64,000 nucleotides of DNA from Sclerodactyla briareus (GCA_026419785.1 JAODTK010001333.1:620001-684000); one strand, 5' to 3'; counted from the first letter of the stretch, positions 46,446-59,528 are shown. Notes: generated by a model from the sequence alone, not told the origin. Program-made: numbers and translations.

Positions 46446-47104
46446 ATGTATAATTTCAACACCAACTTGAAACTTACTAAAGGAGACTATAATGAGGATC
46501 TGAGTGTAGTGACGGATGGCTTAGCGCTCAGGAGAGGACCGTAAGTAGGCCTATACCTATACCTGTTAATATGCCAATAGTCAGTAACGCTGCAAATCTG
46601 ATGACTCATGATGATTGAGGACTGATTGATATGACAAGGACGCGTCATGAGGGGAGGGGGCCTGCGACGAACGACCATAGAAATAGTAAAGAGTAAATCC
46701 TGAAATATATTGATATATGTGCTATTGTGGCAGAGTCGTCCCCCCCCCCCGGAAGTTTTACAGAATTTGGGGAGAACTGGGAAGTGTTAGGAGGGTCGCA
46801 ACATATATAGGCGACGTTTTCAATTTGCGAAAACAGAACACAGCGGTTCAGACGGACACTATGTGGTCACCGTTCCGTTTGAGGATTTAACGAGCAATAC
46901 TATTTTTTTCTCATGTGGGAACAAAGTAGCCTTTCGATGTTCCGGTGTACGTGTTCCCCGGGCGGTTCGAGTTCCCGTCCCTTATATTTAATTTTCCCAA
47001 TTTAGGAAATTCTGGTCACCAAGAAAGGCGACACAAGTTTCCTCTGTGTGCGCTCGCGTAAACATTACAACGGGGATCACGGCTAGATATAAGAATAATT
47101 AAAA
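46446..47104. other. no gene recognised
   Basis: Spacer with a C-run near 46739. Nothing identifiable. Confidence 0.35.
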
Positions 47105-47190
47105 TATACGGAAACGGGAAACATCGAACCCAGGGAACCTCGAACCCCGGAACATCGAACCTCAGGAAAATCGAACCTCTGGAACATCGG
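47105..47190 (+). repeat. ~16-bp minisatellite
   Basis: Five to six imperfect copies of a motif such as GGAACATCGAACCTC (AACATCGAACCCAGG, AACCTCGAACCCCGG, AACATCGAACCTCAGG, AAAATCGAACCTCTGG). Confidence 0.7.
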
Positions 47191-48003
47191 AACCGGGACC
47201 ATGGGGGTAAACACTCATGCTATCTTGTTTATAAAAAAAAACTGGCAAAGTAAAGTACACAGTCATGACATTAGATGGGGGGTCCAAGCAGTCGATGCAA
47301 AGATGGGCATTTACCGTTCTCATGCAGACTTCCAATATTTGAAAGTATTAGGTAAACTGCTGAGGTGTTCGTTATCGACCTACTCCTCAGACGCAGTTGC
47401 TTACTCCAAATTGCCTTAGAATTGGGGGGGGGGTGTTAATGGGGGGGGGGGGGGGGTAAAGCCTAATGGGTATTTGGTATCACCGGTATTTCGCAGCAGC
47501 TTTTTGGTCGCTGACGAATGTATTAATACATTATAGTGTTGTCAAGCCGGTCACGCCTCTAAGACCAGGCCGATGCGACCACAGTTCGAGTGCGCACTAC
47601 CTATGAAGCCTACATAGCTATAGGATGCAGCTAGAGGATATGCTATTAAAGATGAGAGCGTGGGGTGGGGGTCGGGATTATGACAGAACCTCCATTCGTG
47701 GTTACGATTTCTAGAAGTTATTAGAACTCGTGTGTACGATTTCTATAAGTTATTATGAACATGGTGAATTAGTATCCTTGGCGAGGCATGTTAAAGCAAT
47801 TGATCGTGTGACGGTAACGTCACTGCAATGTATAGGTCGTACTTGGAGAGGATTAATCTTAAACATGGGAGGGGCTGAAGCATTATTTTATCGGTAAACT
47901 CTAGTGGCTACTGTTGAAAACTCATCAAGTAGTAGGCATACTGTTCGATTTTTTGTTTAACGTATAGCGGATACACGACATTTTTCAGTTGTGAACCGCT
48001 GCA

Positions 48004-48480
48004 GTCACAGGTGGCGCAAGGATTTTCCCGACGGGTGGTCAGAGTTCCCCACGGGGGTCAGGTTTCCCCGACGAGCCTAAGGATACCCAAGAGTTCAAAA
48101 ACCTGTGGTTGTTGCTACTGGCTGAGAAAAGCTCCGCACGCAGGAAGTGAGCGATCAAAAATCATCGGGCCTTTTCTTAGAATGAAAAATCCTCATAACA
48201 TCATGGGCCAATTTTCAATTTCACAAATGCTGGTTACAGAGAAAACACATGGGGAGTGCCGTCGCCTGATGCATTCTGGGGGTCTGTCCGGCAGAATATT
48301 TCTGAGCGCTTGCCCGCCAACCGTGGTGGCGCTCCGCGTAGGCTTGGGGTATCCATTTAACAGCTCCCGCTCTTCGACACTGATCTCCGCCCTCGGCCCC
48401 GCGGTCTGATGGAATCGTTGAAACATGGCCTCTGGTTGCCCCGTGGATTTTTTGTTGGCCAGCAGCTACTATCTATAAGC
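48004..48480. mobile_element. hAT-like remnant
   Basis: It starts CAGGTGGCGCAAGG and contains GCCAACCGTGGTGGCGCTCC at about 48310, a motif shared with the right part of the hAT at 5957-8082 and with 31115-31148. The right end and an 8-bp duplication were not found. The sequence between 47191 and 48003 shows no gene. Confidence 0.35.
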
Positions 48481-48487
48481 TGCGATT

Positions 48488-49034
48488 CCCATGCACCGCG
48501 GGCGGGCCGTGCGGGCGGGTAAAATTGCTCACTATAACTTCTTACAGATCCGTTGCCACAAGCACGGCGGACGCGGCGTCGGGGCGGTCAGCGTTTTTTT
48601 TTTTCCAATCGGTCATGTACGATTTTACCCCCCGCGTGGCTGTTCACTCATGATTCAAACAACACTCGTAACTGCTTCAACGCCGTGATGAAATCTTAAA
48701 CAATTTTGTTCTCTATTTCTAAAAGCGGTCAGACACCTATTTGACACATATTTGCATTCTTACACCATTTGACGTGTCCATATCTGCTAATTAAATCTCC
48801 CAAAACCTGTCAATTTTATGGTTAGTTTTTAGCGCTATCGTTCACATTCAATAACAGTGGGTCTTAGAAATTAAACACTGGTGATTAGGTTTAAACAATA
48901 GTATGTGTCCGGTGTTCAACAAATGGCGAAGGAGGTGCCTGACGTGTTAAAACACGGCACTGCCCGCCTCCGCGTGCTTGAAATCGGGTTAACCCACTAG
49001 TACCCGCGTGCCCCCGCCCGCCCCGCGGTGCATG
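48488..49034. repeat. GC-rich inverted repeat pair around a ~480-bp spacer
   Basis: CCATGCACCGCGGGCGGGCC at 48488 is matched in inverse by GCCCGCCCCGCGGTGCATGG ending at 49034. Matching continues for about 30 bases with several mismatches. A third, more diverged inverse copy ends at ~49107 (ACCCGCGTGCATGG). This could be a MITE or paired regulatory sequence; the flanks gave no clear target duplication. Confidence 0.45.
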
Positions 49035-49417
49035 GAAACACAGCTTTATACCGCGAGTGCCCATGTGCACCGCCCAGCCCGCCCACCCTCCCCACCCGCG
49101 TGCATGGTATATGACGCTTGCGAAAGTTAACTCCTCGCTCGGTGTTAGCTCGTATATATTGGTTTATTATTTCTCATCGGTCTCGGAGGGCCAGATGAGA
49201 TGTTTAGTCAGTTGTTTGCCTTTTCACCATTTACTGTTGCTGGTTAAAATAGCAACAGTTGGCTATGATGAAACCATTTGGTTAAGAACCATCCACTGAG
49301 GGGTAACCCGTTTGGCTAGGGGCGTCATATATTACATAAAATTTCCATGGGATTTTGAATCATTTTGAACTCGACAAGATTTTCCGTGAGACCGTTCTTA
49401 TTATCGGTATATTGTAC

Positions 49418-50014
49418 CAGAGGTGGCGCATGCGGTCGTGGTGGGTGCTCCTTGGTCCCCCGACTAAGTGGCCAAACGTTTTCGTTAGTAATCTTGTTGA
49501 TAGACTGATCAGGAAGGAGGGTTCTGGAGGGGAGGGGTTTTCCCCTCCCCCCTCCCCCACCCCCCCTCCTGGAATTTTTGGCAAGCCATGAAACTCCCTC
49601 AGACGCACAATGGTGCTATCCTATACGATATTCTGGCATGAATTCCCTATAGACATATTCATTTTTTTCTGCCACAATATTTTTTTCCCGACTACGTATC
49701 TGTGTGTTCATATAATGTGTGTCACACGGTTGGTACACCCTAAGCTACATGAATAACCTGTGCCTCATATTTGGTTATCATATTAGATTACTACTGAATC
49801 TGTACGCTGGATATGAGTTAAGACACGTGATTCTTCAAAGGTGCTCGAATCCTAAATTCACATAATGATGAACTGGTCCTGGAAGACTGAAGGAGAATTG
49901 GATTCCACATCATGTCTTGCTATCCAGAGCTGATACCGATAATTTAAATAATTGGGGGAGGGGGGGGGGGGGGGGGGGGGAGGGGGGATTCTCCCGCTGT
50001 GGCGCCGCCCCCTG
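49418..50014. mobile_element. hAT-type transposon, non-autonomous, 597 bp
   Basis: The left end is CAGAGGTGGCGCATGC and the right end TGTGGCGCCGCCCCCTG, inverted repeats related to those of the 5957-8082 element. Exact 8-bp duplications TATTGTAC flank it at 49410-49417 and 50015-50022. Long G-runs lie inside the right end. An internal inverted repeat with GGGGAGGGGTTTTCCCCTCC (~49530) is present. No transposase frame. Confidence 0.87.
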
Positions 50015-50022
50015 TATTGTAC

Positions 50023-52859
50023 CGTCTATTTTTGGATGTAGTTTACAGGTAATACTAATATCTCGGATTATGATTCCATGTAGGTGGAAACGAGTTTCAC
50101 ATTTTCTTTTATTAACTCTTGTCTGTGATACCAGGAATTCCAAGATGCACCATCGTTAGCCCAAATTGTTCAACTGAAGTCTTGGACTCAAAACAATAAC
50201 ATAAACACCACAACCTGCTCCCGGTGTTCACTCCAACTTTCCAAGATTGCAGCTTGTAGGCTATTAACATAAGGCCAAAATTTTATTTATTCGGCATATA
50301 CAACTAAGACAGTAGCCACAGCTATTATAAAGGAAACAGGGCCTCTTGTGAAATACAAAGTTTAACAGCTGGCTGAACTGAATAGTGGGTCACCGAACAA
50401 AAAACTATCGACGAATAAGATTGCGCTATTCGAATTTCCGTCGTTCCGGACGGTTAGTAGTTTGTGCGACAGCACCGATTTTCGACGGGAACAGAGAATA
50501 CTAGGGTCATGGCTCTAAATCAAATAATTTTTCACCTAAACTCGAAGGCGGAGGGACCGAATTTTGTGCCCAGAGACCCGGGACTCTGATTTTCACAGGG
50601 GTGTCACACCCCAACCTCACTCGTATTACGCCCCTGCCGTTGGTGGTGCACCCATTAGTGTCGTTCTTCGACTCTAGCATTGAGGTGTCAATCGCAAAGG
50701 GTCGGTTAGTCGTGTGGAACGTATTTGTGTGTATGTGCGAGTTTGCGCATACGCTCGGTCAGATGTTGTTATGGTTTTTCACACATATCTCCACTTTGGA
50801 GTGGGCTAAAACCTGTTTTGCACCCGCCTGAAGGTAACAAAACACATTAGTTTTTCACAAAATCAGGCGGACAATGATCGGTTTTGTAGGAATCAGTGGG
50901 GGGGGTGGGGGGGAGGGCATGTGTTTTTTAGAACAATTTTTACATTTTACAAATTTTCACTATTTTCCAAAATATCGTGATTCCAATTGCTGAATGATTC
51001 AAATTTTGTGCAATGGTATGTAAACTGCTAAGCACACTGAACTTCCATGCAATCGGCAGAAATTATAAAAAAAAGTTGAATTTTAGAGGGAGGAAAACGT
51101 GGATTTTTGGCCAAACATTGAACATTTTTTGAAAATTTGTGTTTTTTCAGGATATTCAGAGGTTAATGGAAGACTGAAAAGTTTCAAAATTTAGGACAAG
51201 GTACGAAGAATCAACTGGAGGGTGGGTTTCCTGCAGTTTACGCTTGGAAGTTTCCTGAAATTCCTATGGAGATATATATATTTTGGGCCGCGAAAGGCTG
51301 TTTCCAGATATATTTGTTGCATTCAGTTGAAACTCGCAAAATATTAGCAGGTAGAAATGATTGAAGTTCTGCATTTGCCGATGAGATCCGCAACTCTGGG
51401 ATTGCCCTCTTATTATTGCCGCGCTGTACGTGATAACATTGCTCACATACATACAGGCGCTTGGCTGCAGTAGAAATGGATTTGTCGACTTGCACCTTTA
51501 TGGTACAAACCAGCGTCCGTAGATAGAATGGAAAGTTTCGAACGTTAAATTGCAAAGATTCAGTTGACGTAAATAGCCTTATACACTCATATTATTTGCT
51601 TCTTGGTTTTTATTCTATTGAAAGTATACTTTGGAATGTATGGTGTTTTATTTGAAACTTGATTCGTTGAATTCCTCAATTATTAATTCCCCAATTAGAA
51701 GCTCGAAGTTCCAAATTTGAAGTGGCATCTAAATGTTGGCATTGGCTACGCGATGCGACTTTCCCTGCATATCGCAAGCGCGCGAGCCTCACACTTGCAC
51801 ACTGCATGCACTGCACAGGTTAGGTACGTATATCGACGATTCAACGCGCGCGGTAGGAACTTGACTTTTGGAACTTGAGTTTTGGGCTGTGGAGTACAGC
51901 TGGAGTGGTGAAATCATAACAGCGAAGATGCGGGTCGCCAAGTTATGTTAATGGAGTTGACTTTTCGCTGTGAGAAGGAATATCTAATAGAAAGAGACGT
52001 TTGTAATGCAGTCAGTGCGGTACGGTATGTGACTTTTGTGAATTAACTTTACAAACTTGGTAACCCACAGTGACAGGGGTACTCTGGTACACAGTGTGTT
52101 AGCACCCGGAGCAAGCGAGGAAATTCAGGATGTACTACCACTAACCTATTCTGAATCACTAATTATCATTGGATGGAATTGGAGGCCGGCTGCGGAGGAT
52201 ACTGTTTTGATTGCTGCACTGTGCAGGAATACAGCACTGCTATTTCCAACGGATTCAAGTTTTATAATATAATAGCCAGACAATAACATCAAAATGAATC
52301 AAAATGAAATGGAATCTCACTTCAATTAGGGGCCTAACAAGATATCATCTCCAGGTGATGAAACACATGACATGATAGCCTAGTTCGCTAACTCGCGACT
52401 GAGTATGTTCCAATTCCTTACACATAGGGTACCCGATACACGCAGTTCAGCCGACTAGACATAGCCCTAGCCTAGGCCTACCCACCTACTACTCATCCAC
52501 TTGTTTAGAATAACTTGTCGCAGATAGTGGCGGTAGGCGTAAACTGTCTTGTCTTAGCCAACTGGTGTATGGCACGGTTAGTCTGCGTCATACAAATGTT
52601 ACCGAGTGGTTGAATACTCCTTCGTAAATGGTAGAAATCCAGTTAACTGTTACTTCTTATTAATCTTAATCTTGGGTTGTAACAATACCGGTAAGCAGCA
52701 AATGATCAGTATGGAGTAACATTCACAGTTTCAACAGAATTAATGATGACAATAGAGAAGGGTGGTGCCAACATTGAGAAACAGGTCAGGTCAGTGAGAT
52801 CTGTTGAGAAGGATATAAAGACACAGGGCGCTACCGGCATCAGTTTGCAGGGAGCGTCC
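50023..52859. other. no gene recognised
   Basis: No recognisable exon. CAGGGGTGTCACACCCC to ATTACGCCCCTG (50597-50637) is a short hAT-like foldback. 51740-51960 is relatively rich in CpG (TACGCGATGCG, AACGCGCGCGG) and could be regulatory, but no transcript could be anchored to it. Confidence 0.35.
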
Positions 52860-54430
52860 GTCAGGGTAGTCTTCCAAGTCAAGTTAGGCCTAGGCTAGTC
52901 ATGTATCAGAAGAAATGTTCTGTAGCACCCTTTCCATTTCAGGGTGACGAAATTCCGTCACCTTATGACTCCAACTTCTCTCTCGGATTACACAGCCCTC
53001 TATAACCTTCAAAACATCATTCAAGAGCATTCCAATCCACTACAATGTTAAAATTTCATTAGTATAAAAATTATACTTGTAAGCCTAATTTGGCCGTAAT
53101 AAATGGGGAAAATCACACCTGTTTTTTCCCAGAGCCTTTCTTTGTTTTGAAACATAGTTTTGTAAACAGAAGTGTTGCCACTCAGGGCTCAGTGGTTTTG
53201 CGAACCCTATATCAGTCGACTTGGACACATGCAATACATTTACTATAGAAAATCTGCCTGATTATTCATCACTTAAGAGTGGCAACGCGAACAACAACTT
53301 GTGCAAGGTCTTGATCAACTTGTGATCAGTGAATTCTGAAGAGATTACTGACTGATTCTGGGCATATTTTTTGGTAATTCTCACTTGCCAAAGACCAATA
53401 TAGGGAATATGAATGAGTTCCAAACCTTTTCTCAACTACAATAATTGGTCTTTTGGGTTTGTTAATTGAGATGCCAGCTTGTCAGGAAATGAAGTTTGAA
53501 ACAGAAAGTGGCGCAAGCCTTAGGCAGGCTAGGGCTCGAGTTGGGAACGCAGGCTTAATACACGGTACTAAAAGCCCTGCGAGCGCAGGCTAGCCTAGGC
53601 TTCACTAAATGAAGATTTGTTTTCAATGGTAGCACACTACCCCCTCATAGCATTAGGTATAAACTTCAAAGGACAACGGCAGGATGGATTTAGAGAGGCT
53701 AATATGATAGACTCTGGATGAAAACTGAATGCGTTAGTCCAAACTAGTCACGTATCAGAAGAAATTTTAATGCAGCACACTCCAATTGAAGGTGACGAAA
53801 TCCCTCACCTCATGCCTCCAACTTCTCCCTCCGATTACGCAGCCCTCTATGACCTTCAAAATATCATTCAAGAACATTCTAATCTACTGCAATGTTAAAA
53901 TTGAATTGGTATGAGTTGATAACTTACCAAGCCTAATCTTGACCACCGTATAATTGGGGCAAATCACACCTGTTTTTTTTCCCCAGCCTGTCCCTTGTTT
54001 GGAACATAGTTTTGTAAACAGAAGTGTTGCCACTCAGGGCTCATTTTTGGCAATCCTATCTTTCATATTGGGCAATGAAACATTAATCTACATGAATTAT
54101 TCATATCTTAGAGTTGCAACGCTAACACAGACAACACTTGTACTCAAGTTTGTCCGGGCATTTATGGTGAGACTCCATACTGATTTAGGGCTAAAACTTG
54201 GTTTCTCACCTGCCACAGACAATATGGGGAATGAAACGTTCCAAACCTATCCTTACTACAATAATGGTCTTTTAGGTATAGTAATTGAGATGCAGCTCGT
54301 CAGAAACTGAGTTAAAACAAAAGTGGCCGCTTGGCTCTAGCCTAAAAAACAAAACAGCCTAGGCCTCAAGATGTGAACGAGGCTTTTAAGTACAGGTACT
54401 GAAGCCGCGAGCGCAGGCTAGTCCCACACT
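52860..54430 (+). repeat. ~850-bp tandem segmental duplication, two copies
   Basis: Copy 1 starts near 52860 and copy 2 near 53710. Landmarks recur at an offset of about 850: AGTCATGTATCAGAAGAAAT (52897) and AGTCACGTATCAGAAGAAAT (53746); TTTTGTAAACAGAAGTGTTG (53158 and 54010); ACAATAATTGGTCTTTTGGG and ACAATAATGGTCTTTTAGG; GCGAGCGCAGGCTAG near both ends. The copies differ by substitutions and indels of up to tens of bases. Neither contains a convincing exon. Confidence 0.8.
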
Positions 54431-55790
54431 GGACTGGAAGTTCATACACCTTACCCGTTACAAGAGTTACTGTATAGTCCATTGAAGTTTGTGTATCGTG
54501 AAGCATATATACAATAATTGCACAAGATCGGAAGGTATCCCATCATGCAAATAACATGATTTCATAGCCTGCACAACCCTGCAAACATTCTTTTGTTGGT
54601 TTTCTATTGAATTCAAACATTAATTTTCTTCGGAGAAGCATTTAGTAGTCCATAGGCTAGGAGAGGATTGCTGTGCTGGGTTTGTAGTGTTGAACTAGTT
54701 ACTTTGGTGAGCTCAGAACTTCTGCTAAATGTTTACTATTCAACAAAAGAAACAATGAATACATAACATGATTTTTTCCTGTGTTGTCATGTGTGACGTC
54801 ATGCAATTTGCGCAATTGGGATTCTCTCCATCTCTCTGGAATGGCCAAATTTGAAAGCCAAGACCTCCACCTGTATAGGAACAATCGTATTAAAATGGGG
54901 TTTGGGCCTCTTTCCCCGTTCTCCGTGATATACACTCTGTTGTATCCAATCCTGCAGTTTGTCCTTCGATATAAAAGCCTAGGAATTCCCAGGGTTTGTT
55001 ACTCTCCCGGTCTTCCTACTCTGATTGGTTTCCCGAAACACTTTCAAGTCACATGGCTATCGATCTGTTACTTTTGGTACTGTGTAGCATGGAATTGTTG
55101 CTAATATGTCGAATGTTCAACTTCTAGAACTGCATGTTTGTTTTCTTTATAGTGCTGCTTCATGACCTGTTGTTCCCATATCGGTATATGATTACCCCAT
55201 CCGTAGACTATGCACAGTAAAGCTATCGGCATCGATCACCCAAAAACATGTGTTTCGGAGTAATAGCTCTGTTCACCTGTTAATGAGTGCATCCTTGTAA
55301 GGTTCACCACTGTGGCAATAGGTTTAACATCCATAAGACAATGAATGAGTCAAGTGACAGCCGAGATGTAAAAATTGCTACAGCTACACAATTTTCCCAG
55401 CCACCAATTCTTCCAAAGCACTCCCAACGCTGGTTTACAAAGCGATTTTTGACATGTGCCCTAATATTCAACACCGGAGAGAGTAATTCCAGCCCGGCAA
55501 CAATATGCAGAAGGATGACTCGGTGAACATAATTAACCTACTGCATGCTACTTTGGATACATAATCTCATTGCTATATTAGATTTTAGACTAGCCAGAGA
55601 GTAGAGAGCGATGAGAATTCTGGGAGGGTCGGACCCGTTAAGTATTCAGCGATGGAGGTGAAAAGCAGGATTTGCAAGGCAGTTTTTCGATGCCAAGAAA
55701 GCTAGGGCTGAATCAATAGAAATATACATGTGTTGTTACAGGCGAGAAAAAAGAGGGAGTTGTTATACACTAGTTCACAACTGCAAAGTT
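54431..55790. other. no gene recognised
   Basis: Open frames of up to 107 codons occur on both strands but show no known domain. Confidence 0.35.
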
Positions 55791-55798
55791 ATGTTATG

Positions 55799-56008
55799 CA
55801 GTGTTGGCACTAAGGGGAGGGAGAGGGGATTTCTCCCACTAATTGCTGGAATCCCTCCCAAAAAAATTATGTCAAGAGGGACTTTCCCGCCCAAATTTCT
55901 GGGTTTTGGGTTGTCAGTGTTACTGATATGCGAGTCCCTCTTTCAGCTCTCAGAATATATCACAGGGAGGGAATTCCCCCTAGATTGAAAAATATTAGCG
56001 CAACACTG
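55799..56008. mobile_element. hAT-type MITE, 210 bp
   Basis: The ends are CAGTGTTGGCACTAA (left) and TTAGCGCAACACTG (right), inverted repeats with one indel and one mismatch. Exact 8-bp duplications ATGTTATG flank the element at 55791-55798 and 56009-56016. The interior has paired GGGAGGGA/TCCCTCCC words and no coding capacity. Confidence 0.87.
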
Positions 56009-56114
56009 ATGTTATGTCTTTGCCATAAACCTGCATGGAAGGACCATGGCAGAGTAGTTGCAGTGTAGACAGGCCTACTAGCAGGATTCTGTCAAGTCTT
56101 CTTTATATGCAGAC

Positions 56115-57020
56115 TTTTTTTATTCCTTGACGAAGTCAGAGGAATCTATGCAGTCATGACAGTGTGTGTGTATGTGATGCCTGCTTGTAAACATGATAAC
56201 TCACCACCTGGATGGATGAAGCTCATACTTGGCATGTGCGTTCCCCATGATGGGTACATGAACCCTATTGTTTTGGGGTCAGGTCAGGTCACCAGAGGTA
56301 AAAGTCTGAAAACCTTGTGAACAAAATGGTTGGTCTGATCAGATTGAAATTTGGTGTGTAGCTTTCTTATGGAGCACAGGAACCATATTGTTTTTGGTAT
56401 AGGCCAGGTGTGAATTTTGGTCAGAAATAGAAAAATTATAAAAGTCAGATTTTGGCCAATTTTGGCTTGTAAACATGATAACTCACCTGATGGATGAAGC
56501 TCATACTTGGCATGTGCGTTCCCCATGATGGGTACATGAACCCTATTGTTTTGGGGTCAGGTCAGAGGTCACCAGAGGTCAAGTCTGAAAACCTTGTAAA
56601 CATGATAAGTCCAGAATGGTTGGTCAGATCAGGTTGAAATTTGGTGTGTAGCTTTCTATGGGGAGTACAGGAACCTCATTTTTTTGGTAAGGTCGGGGGT
56701 GAATTTTGGCCAAACAGAAAATTTGGGAAGCATATTTGCTTGTAAACATGATAACTCACCACCTGGATGGATGAAGCTCATACTTGGATGTGTGTCCCCC
56801 ACGATGAGTAAATGAACCCTATTGTTTTGGGGTCAGGTCACAGGTCATCCGAGGCCACCAGAGGTCAAAGTTGAAAGCGTGAAATTAAGTGTGTCGCTTT
56901 CTTATCAAGAGTACAGGAGCCCTTGTTGGATGGTTGGAAAAAAGGGAAATTTGTCAGACTTTGTTGCCCATATTGAGCTGGTACAATCTCCCAGTGTCAT
57001 TGTGTCTGGCTATAGGTTGG
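56115..57020 (+). mobile_element. terminal-hairpin element with ~300-bp tandem cores, copy 2
   Basis: A T-run and hairpin at 56122-56145 (core CCTTGACGAAGTCAGAGG) are followed by GTGTGTGTATGTGATGCC. About three units then carry ACATGATAACTCACCACCTGG, GGGTACATGAACCCTATTG and AGGTCA arrays, and the right end has GTCAGACTTTGTTGCCCAT. The structure is the same as 13131-15010, same orientation, ~41 kb away. Confidence 0.75.
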
Positions 57021-57395
57021 GATTTTTTTTTTCTTTTTCCGTCGTCAGAAAGAGTCAGGGAATCACTAAAGCCTTCTGGCTTTCTGGTTCTATGAGGCAG
57101 TTATGGTTGAGGTCAAGTTATCTCTTGGGAAACTTCTGTGCATTGCTTGTGTATGGAAGCCCTTCAAACTGTTCGAAGGATGAAGTTAACAACTTTTAAC
57201 AGAATTCCCAAAGTTATGCAGTGATAACTTTTTTTGTGACGATAATGCCTCTTTAATAATTCTCACTGTTGGTGTAGGATAGGATCCCATGCAGTATACA
57301 AGGAATCTGTCTACATGTCTATCCTGGATGGAAGTTTGTATTTATTATTGAAATTCAGCCCTAGCACATTTGACACCAAATTTCCCAACTCCCCA

Positions 57396-58090
57396 CCATT
57401 TTTGTCTCGCCTGAATGAAATTCAGGGAGGGACTTAGCAGTCTACGGCGTGGTGTGTGTGTGTACACTTTCTCGTTAGCAGGATATCTTTCGAACGGTAA
57501 GTGCAATTGCGACAAAATTTTCAGGGTAGCATCGGGGTTGGGTGAACACAATCTGATTAGATTTTGGGCACAAAAGTCACTAATTAAGTAAGGTAATTAG
57601 CCTATTTTATGTAATTTATTACTTGGGCTCTTTATCAAGGTTACGGATGAACCGTAGGTGCTATGGTGACTTGGTTTGGCACATAGATGCGGGCGGAACT
57701 GATGAGATTTTCAGCATAAATATGGCAAATGAAGTTGTATATTTGCAATTTATGCAAAATTCAAAAGTTTGTCGGATTTTCAAGAAACTTGGTGAATATG
57801 GTCTACTTCAGTCCCAAAACTTTCAACAAAGATTTGGATTCAATGGGAGGTAATTGCAAACGGACTAATTTGCCTAATTTATGTGAAATCTTCAAGTTGC
57901 TTGGATTTTCATGAAACCAGATGGGTATGGGTTACCTTGAGTTCCAAATCTTTTTATCATGGATTCAGGGTCACTGGAGGTCATTCAACGTGTCTAATAT
58001 GTATTATTTTATGCGTAATTTTACAGTTGGGCCGATTTTCGTGGAAAACTTGGTAACTGGCCTATTTCATAATTTTACAGTTCCTCACAT
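57396..58090 (+). mobile_element. terminal-hairpin element with ~130-bp cores
   Basis: It starts with a T-run and a 30-base imperfect palindrome at 57404-57433 (arms GTCTCGCCTGAAT and ATTCAGGGAGGGAC), then a GTGTGTGTGTGTAC run. Core units follow with TTTGTCGGATTTTCAAGAAA, CTTGGTGAATATGG (57785) and CCAGATGGGTATGGG (57915), and GGTCACTGGAGGTCATTC. The end is uncertain. Confidence 0.6.
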
Positions 58091-59528
58091 TTCCCACTAA
58101 ACTTTCACTCCTTCAGTAGACATTGTCAATAATCAGTCTTTTCGAATTTCAAATTGGTCCATGATTAGTAGGCTGTTTGTTAAAGGCTAATACCGAAATA
58201 TTTAAGCGACACATGGAATGCCTTAATTGTAATTGTTTGCATGGTGACTTACAGAAAGTAAACACTGATCGCGCTATCAGGCGAGACACTGGTTTCAAGG
58301 CTTTTCTTTACAATGTCAGCACTGTTTGTGTATAGGATTCCATGCAGTGGGAGATGGTAGCCTGCCCTACCTACACTACTATCGTGTCTGTATGCCATTC
58401 ATACTTCTATACACAAACGGATTGCAATGCACATTCGAATGTTTGTAGCAATGCTGCTAAATTTGAGGTACTTCTTGCATAAACAGCTCAACAGCTTACT
58501 TCAAATGTTTCCATCAGTGTAGGGAAGTTTGACATCTGCTGTGAGTAACTGCATTATATACATGCTGTTCATGTAGGCACTCATCAGGTGGCCATGAGCT
58601 TTTAGGCCAGACAATAATGTGGAAGATAGGGTGACAGCTGCTGCTGGGATTGCCACCTACGCTCATGCAACAGCACAGCAGGTACTGAACACATCAAGGA
58701 GTAGTGACGCACTGCCATTGGAAAGTGAATTAGATCTGGAATTCACTGAGAACTGAAAGTAGTTCACAATTTGCTTCAGTTCATAGTTAGACAGAGCTGT
58801 ACATGTGTATGTGTACATAGGTCCTTGTTCTGTGAGTCACTACAACTCTGTGGTGATAAAGTGGAAGCACTTTATAAGACCTATTTACTGTTATTACAAA
58901 CGACTTAATTACATGACGCACGTGACGAAAAAATGGACGCCCCGTGCAATACATCATTGTCTCATTGTCTGCTATGGATATAGGATCATTAGACAATTCA
59001 AATTTAACATTGCACAGTAGCAACCAAAAAACACTGATCATTGTATCTAGGTGTTCATATCAGCTTTGAAACTTTTCTATGGCTACAATAGTTCAAAATG
59101 GAAAATGTGACTCCCGTGACAATTTCAAAGGCCAACTTCTCTTTGGAATAGGAAATGTTAGAGTCGCAGCTTGCGAAAAGTTCATCTGAATAGTCGTGGC
59201 CTCATTGCTCTCATTACGTATGTACGGTGCTGGTTTAACTGCATCCATGAGATAATCATGTAACTTTCTTAAAAAGAGGAAAATATGCAATTCTGTTAGG
59301 AAGAATGAAACAACATGTGTCATGTTATTCATGCAAGTGTAATTTCTCGAATTTGTGAGTCTATAAATATATATGCAGATAGTCTGTGAACTAATTTGCT
59401 CACACACCCACAACAATATATTGCAGTACACTACAGAAGGCTTGTCATAGTTTTAACCATAGAGATGGACGACTGGAGACGAAACATTGGCCCTCACTGT
59501 CACACTTCAAAGTTTTCATCCCAATAAC
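58091..59528. other. no gene recognised
   Basis: AT-rich sequence with no recognised exon or repeat. Confidence 0.35.

Noticed and set aside
50597-50637. Very short hAT-like foldback
   Set aside because: 41 bases with G/C-run arms; too short and without duplication to call an element.
52057-52272. Exon encoding GTLVHSVLAPGASEE-like sequence
   Set aside because: An acceptor-like CCCACAG precedes it, but there is no known domain and no partner exons.
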